The position numbers and the translations under genes are program-made. This document shows positions 12,298 to 25,058 of a stretch of 64,000 bases of DNA, piece by piece; position 1 is the stretch's first letter, and every line of letters starts with the position of its first letter. The notes beneath the pieces are model-generated. The model did not search any database. It saw only the letters and a program-made list of their open reading frames with translations, and was not told the DNA's origin. The stretch is from Dermatophagoides farinae (lineage: Eukaryota > Arthropoda > Arachnida > Sarcoptiformes > Pyroglyphidae). Location of the stretch: the NCBI RefSeq assembly GCF_024713945.1, contig NC_134681.1, positions 1,860,001 through 1,924,000 of the forward strand, written 5' to 3'.

Positions 12298-15000
12298 GGC
12301 GTAGGTCATCATCATTTCATTCAAAGTCATGTCAAAGTTCGGAAGTCAGGTTTTTTTTTGCTTTGTGATTTTTAAATGATTTGTTTCACCATCATCATCG
12401 ACATCAACCACCGCGTTGCCATTACCACCAACAATGAATTCAATGATAATCCACTGGGTATCATATCATTGTTGTTGCTGACAATATAATGTCTTCATCT
12501 TTCCATTGATTGATTGATTGATAGGTCGATCGGTTAATTAGATCGTTGAATGTTGTGTATTTCAAACAAAAAAAAAAAGAAAAAAAAATCGGCGGTAGTC
12601 ATATGATATTTGAGCATATAAGTGCAATGAATGTAAAGAAGAAAAAAATTCCAATATTCATCCATGAAGACACACAGATAACAGATGACAATCGAGACCT
12701 AGATCTATTTTTTTTTCTCGTATTTATTCATTCAATCAAACGTTAAGTAATTGATAATGATGATGTCATCAAATGTTTTGACCTTCAACCATGGTGGTCA
12801 ATGATGATGATGATCATCATCATTTTCACAACAATTTGGTTGGTTGATGAAATTCACAATACAATTTTTCATTTTCTTTGATTTTTTTTTTAAATGAATA
12901 AATTGCTCGAAAAAATTTTTGTTTGGCGAACAAAAATATTCAAATGAAACAAACAGAAAAAAAATTTGCCCAAACTAAAAACAAAATGTGAAAATAGAAA
13001 AACAAAACGAATCAGCATCTATTTTTTTCGATTGAAAATATTCAAACAACAGCAACAAGTGAATAATAAAGATTATGTTTGGTTGGTGAAATCGGTAAAT
13101 AGGAAAAAAGCAAAAAAAAATTACCGTGTGCACACTATTGCAGGACACACACGTTGTTTGATATTCAGTTTGATTCGGCATTTGTTTTTTTTTTTTTGTT
13201 TTTTTTTTTGATTCATTTCAAGACTATTCAAGTGTAGTATAACAAGAAGCACAAGTATAGAACAAGAAGAAATATTCAGTTCGTGTTGTTGTTGTTGTTG
13301 TTGTGTTGCCGAATGAATTGGCCAAAGATCACCGATGAGATCCGATGATGATGATGATGATGATGCCGCCGCCATCGAAGATTTTTATTTTTATTTTTTT
13401 TCACAACAAAAAAAAACGATCGACGAAAACAAAAACAAAAAAAAAATTCACCATCATCATGATTCATGATGATGATGATGATTAAACGTTGGGCTAATTT
13501 TTTTTCAGTTTGTCCGCCTATTTCAGGTTCAAATTTTTTTTTTTTTTTTTTTAGTTTAGTTTTCAGGGCACAATATTGTTGATGACGTCCAGTCATTGTA
13601 AAAAAATTTTTTTTTCCTAGTTTACTCACACACCGACGCACAAACATCGTTGATTGATTTTATCGATCAATACTATACTATATATATCGATGATCAATAC
13701 CACCAACGTAGAACATTGAACATTTTCACCCGAATCACAGTTTCAAATGCACAAATAGATTGTTGATAGATTCGTCAAGTTGTTTATCATCAAATTCATG
13801 TTTTTTTTTTCACCGCTGTCATCAATACACACCATCATCATTATCGATAGAAAAAAAAATGTCCGATAACCAAGAGATGATTGAATCGATGTAATAATGA
13901 TGATCTGTCTCTATAGATGACATTATTTTTATAAAAAAAAAAATAAAAAAAATTAATGATCAAAACAATTTAAAATGATGTGCAAATGATCATTACTATT
14001 TTCAAGAATTTTCAATGTCGTTGTCAATTTCATTAGATTATGAAAAAAAAAAATTTAAATGGATGAATGATTGAATGAATGATGATGATCATCATCATAC
14101 ATTTGAGCAGCACGATGATGATGATGATGATGATAATATTCATATTCACCTACGTTTTTTTTTTGCCCATTCTTTTCTCAACTTTTGTTCCATTGTTGTT
14201 ACATTGAATTTGAGAATTGAGCAGAAATTTTTTTTTCTGTTGTTGTTGCTTGGTGAATTCACACCATTTTTTTTTTGTTGTGCAAAATGAACGACAAAAA
14301 AAAATCTTTTGTGTTAGCAGGAAAAAAGACGCTTGATAATGGAATACCGAATACAATTATCTGGTAGAATATATAATAATAATAAAAAAACAACAACAAG
14401 TGATTTTGTCGCGATCATTGTCATTTGTTGAATGTTTTGAAAAAAAAAAATTTTTTTCCGGTATAATGATAACAACAACAACAACGACAACAATAAATGT
14501 TTTGAATAACCATGACCTTGATGATGTAATGTAATAAATGCCCTCAACCATTACCATCAACAGGTGCATATTTTTTTCGGGTTAATTCAGATAATGACAA
14601 TAATGGTAAAGTTGATGTGGAAAAAAAACTAGCGCCGGTAAATGGAAATTTGCAATTTTTTTTTTCATTTTTTTATCCGAAAAAAATAAAATATCAATGA
14701 TTTGCCGTCATCGAATCATCAATGGCAATCAATTCTGTTCAGGATTCAATGATAATGATGATTATAAAAACATGACACGTATGAAACACGAGCGAAAATG
14801 TAATGATTATCTGTTTCATAATTTCAATATATAAATTCATTTTCCTTCCAGTGATAATAATTTCATTGAATAATAGTGGAAAAAAAATTTCTGATTGATT
14901 GACGCCCAATGTCATCTAATGATTGATCAATCAGAATTAAAAACAAAAAAAAATTTTCTTCAGATAAACCAAACTAAACAAATACAATGAAATACAACAA
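10001..15000. other. Gene-free repeat-rich DNA
   Basis: I see no coding exon. The block holds a dense cluster of triplet arrays at 11080-11375 ((GTT), (AAC), (ATC), (ACA), (AGT)), (GGAT)6 at 11915-11940, (TG)13 at 12273-12298, (GTT)n at about 13286-13303, (GAT)n at about 13346-13363, an A11T7 junction at 14440-14457, and an 11-bp-stem hairpin at 14889-14936. Open frames of up to 148 codons exist but consist of repeat-encoded residues. Confidence 0.8.
12273..12298. repeat. (TG)13 microsatellite
   Basis: This is a pure TG array following the small GC-rich island gtgccgcgctg at about 12244-12254. No gene is associated with it. Confidence 0.95.
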
Positions 15001-17688
15001 CAGACGAAAGATCAATCCAAATTGATGATTGGTCACATTACATTCAATCATCGACGACAATGACAGAAAAAAAAACGAATTCAATGTATACACAGACCAC
15101 CGGGACAGCTGATGATGATGATGATGAAATTGCGTCAATGTTCAAAGATAATGATGGCTAATGATTATCATGATTATGATGGCGGCGGCGGCTGCTGCTG
15201 CTGCTGCTATGACCATCATAAATTGAATGTGGTGGTGTGATGAATAAAAAAAAAAAAAAATTTTTTGAATTAAAGTAAAACAAAATTTTCAAGAAAAAAG
15301 AAAAAAAAATCCTGCAAATTTGTCAACAATCAACCGGCGAACATTATCACCGAAATATTAATTCAAAGCAACAAAAAAAAACTCAAAAATTCAACGACCA
15401 AACCCAATTCACAATATGAAAATGATGATGATGAGAGAAAAAAAAATGAATTTAAAAAAAATTTGATGACCAAAAATCCACATAAAAAAATGTGGACAAA
15501 TTATCAAATGAAAAATAATCTCCTCTGTCTCTAGTTTTTTTTTCTACTTCATTCAATTTATCAATCATCATCAAAATGATAATCAATTTGTTTGTTTGTT
15601 CGTTCTTTTGGTTAATTGGAAACGAAAACACACACACACACATTGATTTTAAAGTTTTTTTTCTTTTGATAAACTCAGGTGATATGCATGTCGAATCATG
15701 TCGAATCATGTATTGGCATCAAAAATATTCTTAAATTCATTTCATTGAAAATTTGTTTTTCTTAACCCCCAAACCCCCCTCCATTTCGTAGGTGGTCAAT
15801 TTTGGTGGGCTGGCAAATGAATGAATTGGCCAGATTTTTAAAAAAATAAAAATAAAGACTTTATCTCATCTATGTCTTGCTGTCTGTTTGGATATCATAA
15901 TCATCATCATCCACAAAGATCATAGTTCATCCTATTATATATGATGATGATGTAAAAAAAAAACATGCAGATCCATAATGACCAAACCAAAACAAGTTAA
16001 TAATCACACAAACAAATGATTGATGAACTTTTTTCTTTTTTTTTTTTTTTATTTTTGAAAAACAAAACAATTGATGATTATGGACAAAATAACAAAATAA
16101 TGATGTTTTACATAAATTTTTTTTTTTTTGTTGCCATCATCATCATCATAATGATTAGTGTATGATGATGTATACAAAACGAAAAAACAAAAGGAAAAGA
16201 ATCAAAAACTGATTCATATGAATCAGGTTGTGTGTCTGTGTGTGTGTGTGAACCGTATGACTGATATTATCATCATCATCATCAAAGATAATCAATCAAA
16301 CAAAAAAGAGCAAAAAAAAAAAAAACATCTTGTTTCTGGATAAAAATTTTGATTTGGTTTTTTTTCGTTTCTCTCACTAGAATATATATATATATAGTCA
16401 TGTGGTTTTTTTTTGTTTTTTTTTTTTTTTGTTTCTAAAAACAATGATTGGTTTTCGTTTATAGTTTTAGTGATTTTTTTTTCTCGGTTTTTTTCATTCA
16501 GATAACCGTGTCTGTCTATCGGTGTGTGTGTGTGTGGTTTGTTGCACATCATAAATTATGACGATTGTCCGAAAATCGATTGAAAATTATAATTATCAAC
16601 ACACAACATCAGAAAAAAAAGGATGGATGGATGGATGGAAACCAAAGTAAGAAAAAAAAACTCGATGATCCATTCATACAACAACAACAACAACAACAAC
16701 AGGCGCAACAAGTTTTTTTTTTATTTCCAACTACGCCAAAAACCAAAGAAAAAAAATATGCTATTTTGGACCACCAGCCAAAAAAAAAACTGACCAACTG
16801 ACCATCATTATTATCATCATTGGTTATTGTTTGAATATTGGATATTGGTAAAAAAAATTGAAGATGAAGATGAAAAAAAATGAAAATTGTTAACATCATC
16901 CATCAAAATGAATGGAAAAAAAATTGGATAGCCGTAAATAATATCCAGACGACGATGACGATCATTTTTTCGTGCAGCTGTACTCTTGCAATACGCGATT
17001 TTTTTTTTGAATTGTAATTTTCTTTCCGATGTAAAAGGCAGAGATTTTTTTTTTGTTTACGAAATTGATCTATAAATCATCGACAACAACAACAACAACA
17101 ACAAACAGAACAAGATGTCATTCGAGTGCAACAGTTTTTTTTCAGAATTGGATTGATGATGATCACCATCATCATCATCATGTTCTAAGTTTATCAACAG
17201 AATTTCTTATTTTTCTCATTGTTATAACATTCAACACATCATTGAACACACACACACACACAGATATCTTGATCGACTTCTATAATCGCTGTGTGTGTGT
17301 GTGTCGGTGAGTGCTGATTTGTGGTTGAATCAAAAAAAAAGATTGTGATAGTCAATGTTGATAAGTCAAAAAGAAAAAAAAAACATTCCTGTGTCTTGTA
17401 TTATAGGTCTAATGTGTGTGTGTGTGTGTGTATATATTTGTAAATGATGGCTGTCGTTTCAAATATAAATGTGTGTCTGTATATATATTGAAATTATTAT
17501 GAAAAACGAAAATCTTGATGTTGATCGTGAAAAAAAGAGGTTTTGTTTTTTTTGTTTTGATTTTTTTCACCACAATAATCGATCTACTATCGATTGATAT
17601 CGATTTGAAATGTCCTGAATTTCATTAAAAAATAAATTTTTTTTTCTTTCTTGTTTAATGCCGAAAATATTCTGGTTACGCCGAAAAT

Positions 17689-17692
<4 letters not shown>

Positions 17693-17722
<30 letters not shown>
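17693..17722. repeat. (CA)15 microsatellite
   Basis: This is a perfect 30-bp CA dinucleotide array with non-repeat flanks. Confidence 0.95.
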
Positions 17723-17724
<2 letters not shown>

Positions 17725-17858
17725 CAGACAATCAAAGTGGGAAGAATTTCTTTTTTTTCTATTTTCTCCTTTGTTTACTAACCAAAAAAAAAACAGTCTA
17801 AAAATAGTGTTTATCATTTCCATTTTGAGAATCGGTGTGTGAAAGGAAGAAAAAAAAC

Positions 17859-17876
17859 CAATCAATCGATTGATTG
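17859..17876. repeat. 18-bp palindrome of ATCAAT/ATTGAT
   Basis: CAATCAATCGATTGATTG is perfectly self-complementary. It lies about 50 bp before a longer palindrome made of the same motif. The half site matches the PBX/Extradenticle-type ATCAATCA core, but tetranucleotide ATTG repeats of this kind are common in the window, so function is uncertain. Confidence 0.8.
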
Positions 17877-17927
17877 AACTACCTAAATTTATTTTTTTTT
17901 CATTCATATCCCGAAGAAAAAAAATTT

Positions 17928-17955
17928 TTGATTGATCAACCGGTTGATCAATCAA
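17928..17955. repeat. Perfect 28-bp palindrome, then GATT repeat
   Basis: Two 14-bp arms (TTGATTGATCAACC and its complement) meet with no spacer. The palindrome runs directly into a degenerate ATCA/GTCA tetranucleotide array to about 17981. This is the longest perfect palindrome I found. It could arise from an inverted duplication of the neighbouring ATTG repeat, or serve as a cluster of homeodomain (PBX-like) sites. Confidence 0.85.
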
Positions 17956-18377
17956 TCAATCAGTCAATCAATCAATCAATCTTTGAATGAATCAGATTGA
18001 TTCCAGAAGTTGTCATCAAATCTCAAATAAATAATCATCATTCATATCATTGATTTTCTTTAAAATGATCTTTTTCTTCTTTATTTTTTTTTTTACTTTG
18101 AAAACTTGAACTTGAATCGGAAAATATTCTCACATTGTATATACTAATCAATTGTTGTTCGATTGGTGAACACATGAAACATTCAGCAGAAAAAAAAATC
18201 AATGACCTAGATGGCAGAAACAACGAAAAAAATTGATAATTGAAATTGACAAAAAAAAAATCCACAATCTGACCAAATTATGAAATATGTGTGTTTTTGC
18301 TTTGTTTGTTTATTTATTTCAGCGAAAAAAAATGGATTTATTTGTAAAAATTGACAAAAAAATACTATACATTTGAT

Positions 18378-18435
18378 GGTCATTGACCACACACACACAC
18401 ACACACTCGAACAGAAACCAATTCGGTCACTGACC
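18378..18435. promoter_or_regulatory. Tandem pair of GGTCAnTGACC inverted repeats
   Basis: GGTCATTGACC at 18378-18388 and GGTCACTGACC at 18425-18435 are 47 bp apart. Each is followed immediately by a CA dinucleotide array. An inverted repeat of GGTCA spaced by one base is the core of the known arthropod ecdysone response element (RGKTCAnTGAMCY). Both copies match the 11-base core, but the outer bases do not fit the R...Y ends. The shared CA tail indicates a local tandem duplication. No gene lies close by (SNX3 is about 4.5 kb away), so a regulatory role is only a suggestion. Confidence 0.35.
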
Positions 18436-20000
18436 ACACACACACACACACACACACATAGACATTTCGCATCCATTGATAATAATTCAGAAAAAAAGTC
18501 AATTTTTTTTTACTTGAATTTTGATCATCATTAGCATCATTGGACGGATCATAATAATCAAAAAAGATGGTTAGCAATTAGTTTGGAGAAAGAAGAAAAT
18601 TGATGATGATGATGATAATTTATCGCGAAAAAAAAAATCTTTTTGTTGTTGTTACAAAAGACAAACGAAATTTTTTCAAAATTGAAAATTGTTTCCATCC
18701 ACATTATTATCTGTAACGTAGACGACCCTTTTTTTCTGATTTGAATTTTTCAAATCTATCGATATGGTAATGATATTTAAATTTTTTTTTTTGCTTTTTT
18801 TGCAAGTTTAAATAGCCTGATGATTCCACATTTTCACTCTATATTCACTCATTCATTCATTCATTTGTTTGTTTGTTTTTGTTTCTAGCTATAATTAAGG
18901 CATTTTTTTCTGCTAGAATCCAAACAAATCATCTAATCATTTGGTCAACAAAAAAAATGATTAGATTTTGTTGTTGTTTCTAAAAACGAAAGAAAATGAT
19001 GATAATTTGCATTTCAAGATTGAGATCATCATCATCATCATCTAATGGCACATTATCCATGTTGGCTAAAAAAAAACCACAATCATCAGGTTTGTTTCTG
19101 GCGTTTTCAGACAACCGAACACACACACACATCATTAATCATAAAAACAAGGAAATTGGCTAATGAAACGGATTGCAAGATTTGGTATTTGTGTTTTGTT
19201 TTGTTTTTTTTTTTTTTTTTTTTTTGGTTTAAATGATGAAGCCAAAAAGATGAAAGAGAAAAAAATTGAATTAATCACACCCAAATGATAAAAAAAAAAT
19301 GAAGAATGAAAGACAAAAACAAAAAAAAATCAAACTGATGCGCATGCGTCAATGAATTATGAAAAAAATTATCATTATTGGCCATTGAAATTGGTCATTT
19401 ATTTTCAATCACCATCATTATATTATAATTTGAATTTTAAATCAAAATTGAAAATCAATCAATAATCAATAATCAATAAAGTAATAATATTTTGCAAAAA
19501 TCTAATCACACACTGACACACACACACAGAGAGAGAAACATCAAGGAAAATAAAATGAGAAAATTTTTTCAAAATGAAAGAAAAAAAAACCAAACCAAAA
19601 TTCATTTATTGGATAACCAGAAAAAATCTTTTTTTGTATTCTTTTCTGGTAAATTAGTACACATTGATGATGATTGTGTAATATGATAAGAGCGTGATTT
19701 GTTTTTTTTTTTTTTTTTTTGGAGTTCAAATCGTGATTAGTCGGCTGGATTTTTTTTTGGATAACCCGTTAGATAAAACCAGAGAAACACACACACACAC
19801 ACATTGAGACTGAAAATCATATAATTAGTGTCTGTGTGTGTGTATGTGTGTTGTTGGTTTGCATCCCATCTCATTATCATCAATGTTAGTGATGTTTTTT
19901 TCATTCAAAAAGGAGAAAAAAATGACCAAATGACCATTCGATGACCACCTATATCCCAAATAATGATGATGATGATGATGATGATTTGTATTTTTCTTGG

Positions 20001-22919
20001 CGATTTTCAATCTATTCGTGAAGCATCGATTTTTTTTTTTTAATCTCGTCTTTTACACAGAAATAATAATAATAATAGACTTGTGTTGATGGTCAATTAC
20101 AATCTTTGTTGTTGTTGTTGTTGTTGTTGCTGATTGTTACAAAAGGCTAAATTCATCTTTCCATAGAAGAAAAAAACTCGATTAATTTGATTCGATTTGG
20201 CAATGAGTATGGGAGAAGGAGGAGTTTTTTTTGTTGTTGTTGTTCATGCTGCCAAAATTATCGAACACGACAAATAATTTTTTTTTTTTTTTGGATGCTT
20301 GAAACGATTTCTATCAATCTAATCAATCGATTAATTTTTGTTTTCTCTTGTTGTTGTTGTTGTTGAACAAAAAAGGTCAAATTTCCAAGGATTCCATTTC
20401 ATTTTAATCGTCGGTTTATTATAATATTGGCTGGTTGTGTGTTTTCACAGAACGAGTGAAAATACAAAACAAAACAAAACAAAAACGACGAAAATCAAAG
20501 ATAATCGCTTCATTCATTGGCAAAAATTGAATAGATGGAGAAAAAAAATCGCTGGACTGAATTTCATCGATTTCGATTAAAAAGTTGTCGATTGAATCAA
20601 ATGAGTAAAAAAAAATGGACAAATGTTTTCTTCATATTCAATGGCCAGATTAGTGACAAACCAAAAAAAAAAAAAAAAAAATCAACGAACACCTGCAAGT
20701 ATCATACAAACAAACTGGCGAAAAAAACGATACTTTTTTCTGGGCCCTTATTTTTTTGTTGTTGTTGTTGAACAATCCAAAAATTCAAATAAATAAATAA
20801 ATAAAATTCAATAAAAAAAAATCGTCGTCGTCGTCTATATTTGACCAATTGATGATGATGATGACCTCACACTTTGGGTGGTGGTGGTGGTGATTGTTGT
20901 GGCTGGCTACCAATATATATGGGTGATCCTGGAAAAAAAGGGAACAATTACCACCACCGATACATATATTCAGTTTGTAATTGAGTTGTTTGTTTTCTAT
21001 CTTTTCCCCCTTATTTGGTGACATGATCAAATTGAAAGAGAGAAAAAAAAAGTTAACTTATTATGAATTATTATTAGTGGTGGAATGAATGGAAAAAAAA
21101 TCAGGGTACCTAGAGGTCCCAAAAAAAATGAAAATGAAAATTTGATTACAATCATTCCATTTGTGAAACTTATTGAATGAATGTGAATGAATAGAAATGA
21201 CAGGTGATATTGAGAGAGAGAGAGAAACAATACACACCGGATTGGTGTTGTTGGTGGTGGTGGTGGTGGTGTTTATGACAGGCCGATTTTGTCAATTTTC
21301 GTAGAAGAAAAAATGATTTTTTTTTCTCTGTTAATGTCAAGGTGTTTGGGTGGTGGTTCTGGTGATCGGGATAATACTGGAAAAAAATGTTGACTTTCGA
21401 TTTTTTTTTCGATCAAAATTGAATGAATTAGCGAGAAAAAAAATTGAAAATAATCCCTCTCTCTACCTCTGTCGCTTTGAAATCCCAGCATGTAACGAAA
21501 TTTTTTTTTGACAAAATTTTTGTCCAATTTTCGTGTCCACGGCAATGTGTGTGTGAGCGAGTCGGCCTAGGCTCGTGTTTTTTTGATGGTTGTCGATGAA
21601 ATTTCAAAATGAACTTGTCATACTGTGTGTGTGTCACTAGGTGACATTTTGAACCATGAAGAATTTTCAAATGTGTTTTGAGCCATAAAACTTTTTCTTG
21701 GTCCACGCGTATTGAAAAAAAAATGAGCTACGGAAATGAAAAAATTGAGTAAATTTCAATTCTACAGAAAAGAAAAAACATAGGACCATAGATTGATTTG
21801 AAATGGCACTAGAAAGAGAATATTTTCACTGATAATGGACCCCTATCGATCGATCGATCAAACATAAATATACATACAAGTGGGTCCAATAAAAATGTCA
21901 ACCACAATGACAATCAACAAGAGAAAGCTGAGAAAAATGAAAGAAATGAAATGGTGAATACCAGTAGCACAACAAAAAAAAATTGTTGATTCTCATGATG
22001 ATTCTTTGGCCCGCGTCAAAAAAAAAAGATTGAGAGAATTAAAGAAAATCTGGTTCATTTGAATTTTTTTTATTATTCGTCACCTAATGATGATGAATCG
22101 ATAACGATTCAAGTGTCGCCATCTTTTGTTGCAAAAAAAAACAGAAAAAATCAATTACATTCAATGATTTGGTTTTTTTTCAATTTAATTTTAATCAATC
22201 ATTTTCATGTTTATTTGTTCAAATGACAATGACAATTAAACATTAGAATATATAGGCATTGTGTGTGTGTTCGGGGGGAAGGGGGTTAAACAGGTGGAAG
22301 AGAAATATGACAATAAAATAATCAGCAGATTGATAATATGACGATGATGATGATTGAGAGAAACAAACTTTTTTCTGTCCACTTTTTCATTTGATCAAAT
22401 ACAAATAATTCACTAAAAGATTCGGATGATTTAACAATTTAAAATAATTATTATATCAACGGACAATATAATGATTTTTGATGATGATGATGATCATGAT
22501 GCGAAGAGAAATTCTCTTTTGACGAATGAAAAAAAAAGAAAAAAATATATAGAATAATTCATGCAAAGCCATTTTCAACATATAGAATTGATTGATGATC
22601 GATGAGAAAAAAAAGATTGAAGAATCGCAATGCCATTTGCTTATTGTTTTTTTTTTTTTTTTTTTTTTGGTGAAAAATGTGGGCGTTTTTTGTTGTTGTT
22701 GTTGATGGAAAAAAAACAAAGAAAATTTAGTGGATCAATTATTAATCACCGGTGTTTTTGTTGTTGTTATTGTTGATGATGATGATGATGATGACGATGA
22801 TGTTTTTGATTTTTGCAATAATTTTTTTCCAAATTTTCGTTAATTTTTTCTTTGAATCCAGTTTTTTTTTGTTTAAAAAAAAAATTCTTCCATAGCAGTA
22901 AAATTCAATTTTCCACACA
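20001..22919. other. Non-coding 3' flank of SNX3
   Basis: This stretch lies downstream of the SNX3 stop codon on the minus strand. It holds (GTT)7 at about 20107-20129, (CGT)4-5 near 20822-20835, GGT arrays near 20876-20892 and 21249-21270, T22 at 22647-22668 and (GAT)n at about 22774-22793. No AATAAA on the minus strand is found within about 700 bp of the SNX3 stop; the first that I see is complementary to 22210-22215, with ATTAAA at about 22184-22195. The 3' end of the SNX3 mRNA is therefore undetermined. Confidence 0.65.
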
Positions 22920-23589
22920 TTATGTATTACGAATTTTACCCGGTACATAAGATTTATCAATAATTGGATCCTGTAAAAACATATGTAAACAACGTTCATT
23001 CTGTGCCAATGGATGACCAGCAACTTTATTAATGAATTGTTCAAGACCTTTTTTTCGATCCTCAATAAATTCATCATCGAAAATGCCATCATCTTGTCGA
23101 AATGGTAATTGTCGTTTCCATGCTTTTCCTGGTAATGGTGGTACCATTATTTTAGAATCACGTTCCAATTCTGAACGTAGCCATTCAAAATCAGAATATC
23201 TACGTCTTACACTGGATTCTTTTAATTTAAATATTGGAAGATTACTCTGTAAAAAATAAAATTAATTGATTTCTAAACACCAAAAGAAAATCAAAGAAAC
23301 ATACCCTCATTCTTATTTCATAATCTGTATAACGATTACGTGCAACACCATGTGTAATCGGATTACAAACATCGATTTCAAGAAAATTTGCCGGCACAGC
23401 ATATGCATCATCTAATGTTTGTTTTTTTGTTTGTAAACGTCTTGTTGCATCTTGTGGTGGTGCAGCAACAACAACATTCACACCACCAACACCAACACCA
23501 CCACCAGAAGTATTATTTGTATCACCATTATTTGTTGAAATATTATTCATTATGTTGGATGTTGGAACTTGTTGTTGTGTAGTGGCCAT
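22920..23589 (-). CDS. Snx3: Sorting nexin 3 (PX-domain protein), two exons
   Basis: SNX3 binds phosphatidylinositol-3-phosphate on early endosomes and works with retromer to recycle cargo such as Wntless. Exon 1 is 23589-23305 and exon 2 is 23246-22920, giving 203 residues. After splicing the protein aligns without gaps to vertebrate SNX3, with a constant offset of 41 residues. The PX domain spans about residues 69-192. The known PI3P-binding residues are all present: R111 and Y112 (in RRRYSDF), K136 (in PPLPGKA) and R159. The C-terminus (SYVPGKIRNT) ends at the family position. The start is ATG 23589-23587, because an in-frame TAA lies only two codons upstream (TAA TTC GGA ATG). Odd: about 41 extra N-terminal residues rich in Asn, Thr, Gly and Val. 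SNX12 is the close alternative; many invertebrates have one gene for both. Confidence 0.96.
23247..23304 (-). other. SNX3 intron, 58 bp, phase 0
   Basis: The donor reads AGG|GTATGT (GT at 23304-23303) and the acceptor reads TTTTTTACAG|AGT (AG at 23248-23247). The splice lies between EIRMR and SNLPIFKLKE and keeps the reading frame between whole codons. Unspliced, the exon 1 frame runs into an unrelated tail (VCFFDF...) and a stop, so splicing is required for a PX domain. Confidence 0.95.
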
Positions 23590-23968
23590 TCCGAATTATT
23601 GTAATAGATCGTTATTATTAATATTATCGTTGTTGTATTAGGTTATTGTCATCGATCTTATGATGATCTTTGCTGTTTTCACTATATATAATGGTAAAAA
23701 TGAAAGAATAAAACATAAAAATGAAAAAAATTATAACGGGTAACGCCAATCGTCGTGTGTGTGTGTGTGTGTGTGTTTGTGTTTGTATTGATTACTAATC
23801 AAAATTGAAATCAATCATCACCAACAATGATCGGTGAACGCATTTGTGTCATAAATAAACACAATCACCAAATAATAATAAAACGAATGTGATATTGTGA
23901 GCTGAGATTTGGTGATTTTTTTTCTGTTATCAATCGAAAATCGAATGATCAAATTGAATGACTGTAAC

Positions 23969-24225
23969 CTGGAGACGAAAAAAAATATGATGAACAGAAA
24001 AAAATAATGCAAATGAAAAATGAAAAATGAAAAAAAAATGTTCGAAACGTCAAATTCAGAGTGAACTTTTTTTTCGATAAAATTTTCATATACCAAAATG
24101 AATGCATGTTGATTTGACAATTGTCAACATGATGATGACATTTGATTGTTGAGTGATGAGTGAAAAAAAAATTGTTTCGATAACAAATAGTGAAACAAAC
24201 CAAAAATGAATAAATAACACTTACC
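23969..24225 (-). other. Candidate SNX3 5'-UTR intron
   Basis: On the minus strand TATCCG|GTAAGTG (donor GT at 24224-24223) is a perfect consensus donor. About 256 bp further, T8CGTCTCCAG|GTTAC (AG at 23970-23969) is a good acceptor with a polypyrimidine tract. Splicing these would give a 5'-UTR exon ending at 24225 and a second one running from 23968 into the SNX3 start exon. The joined leader has an upstream ORF that stops early. This is an inference from splice signals alone; no transcript is available. Confidence 0.35.
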
Positions 24226-25058
24226 GGATATTTTTTTTCTGGAATTTTCGATTCTTTCAAATGTTCGTTTTTTTTTGGCAATTTGTTAAATTGATATTAA
24301 AATAATTTATCCAAAAAAAAAAAAAAAAACAGAATCCAAACGAAATAACAGAATCCGTATTGAATATTTGGTCAAAACACACACACACAAACACAGAAGT
24401 AGTGGGCGTTTTTGTTTTGTTTTGTTTTGTTTTTTTTTTTTTGCTTGAAAATAAAGTTGAAATGAATATGATGTGATGATGACGATGTGTGAATGATTTT
24501 TTTTTCAATTTAGATTTTTGTTGTTTGATGTCGATATGTGTTTAATAAAAGTTTTTTTTACAGCAGAAAACAAACTAAATTAAGCCGCATTACACAAACA
24601 ACAACAACAACAACGACGACGACGACAACTCATGACTCATTTTTTTTCTATCAATAAAAAAAAACATCAAGTTCTTTTTGCCAATCACAGATCATGATTT
24701 TTCGATAAAAATTTCTTGCAATGTTTTTTTTTTGTTTGTTTTCTTCGTCGTCGTCGTCGAAAACCACTATACACAGTATAAACAACTATGACACATTCAT
24801 TTGGATTATTTTAATTCACAATTTCACCACCATGTTAATGATAATCTTCGAGAAATTTGGCGTTACAATCGTTTGGTTGATATATTATTATTTAGTTTAA
24901 CTCACATATGAATTAAAAATGTACCACTACCACATTGCTATTGTCCATCATTATTTGTATCGGTTTTTTTTTGATTGAAAAGATCAACGCCTACTTCTGT
25001 TAATACTACTACTACTACTACTACTACTGTTACTCGGAAAAAACAAAACATACATTCA

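Larger units (their letters stand above)
15001..20000. other. Gene-free repeat-rich DNA with palindrome cluster
   Basis: No coding exon is recognised. It holds a (GGC)n-(GCT)6 compound array at about 15181-15208, an A15T6 junction at 15246-15266, (CAA)n at about 16679-16701, (CA)15 at 17693-17722, two palindromes built on TGATTGAT at 17859-17876 and 17928-17955, a duplicated GGTCAnTGACC element with CA tails at 18378-18458, T22 at about 19204-19225 and (GAT)n near 19962-19985. The 17.8-18.5 kb stretch is the most structured non-coding part of the left half. Confidence 0.75.
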
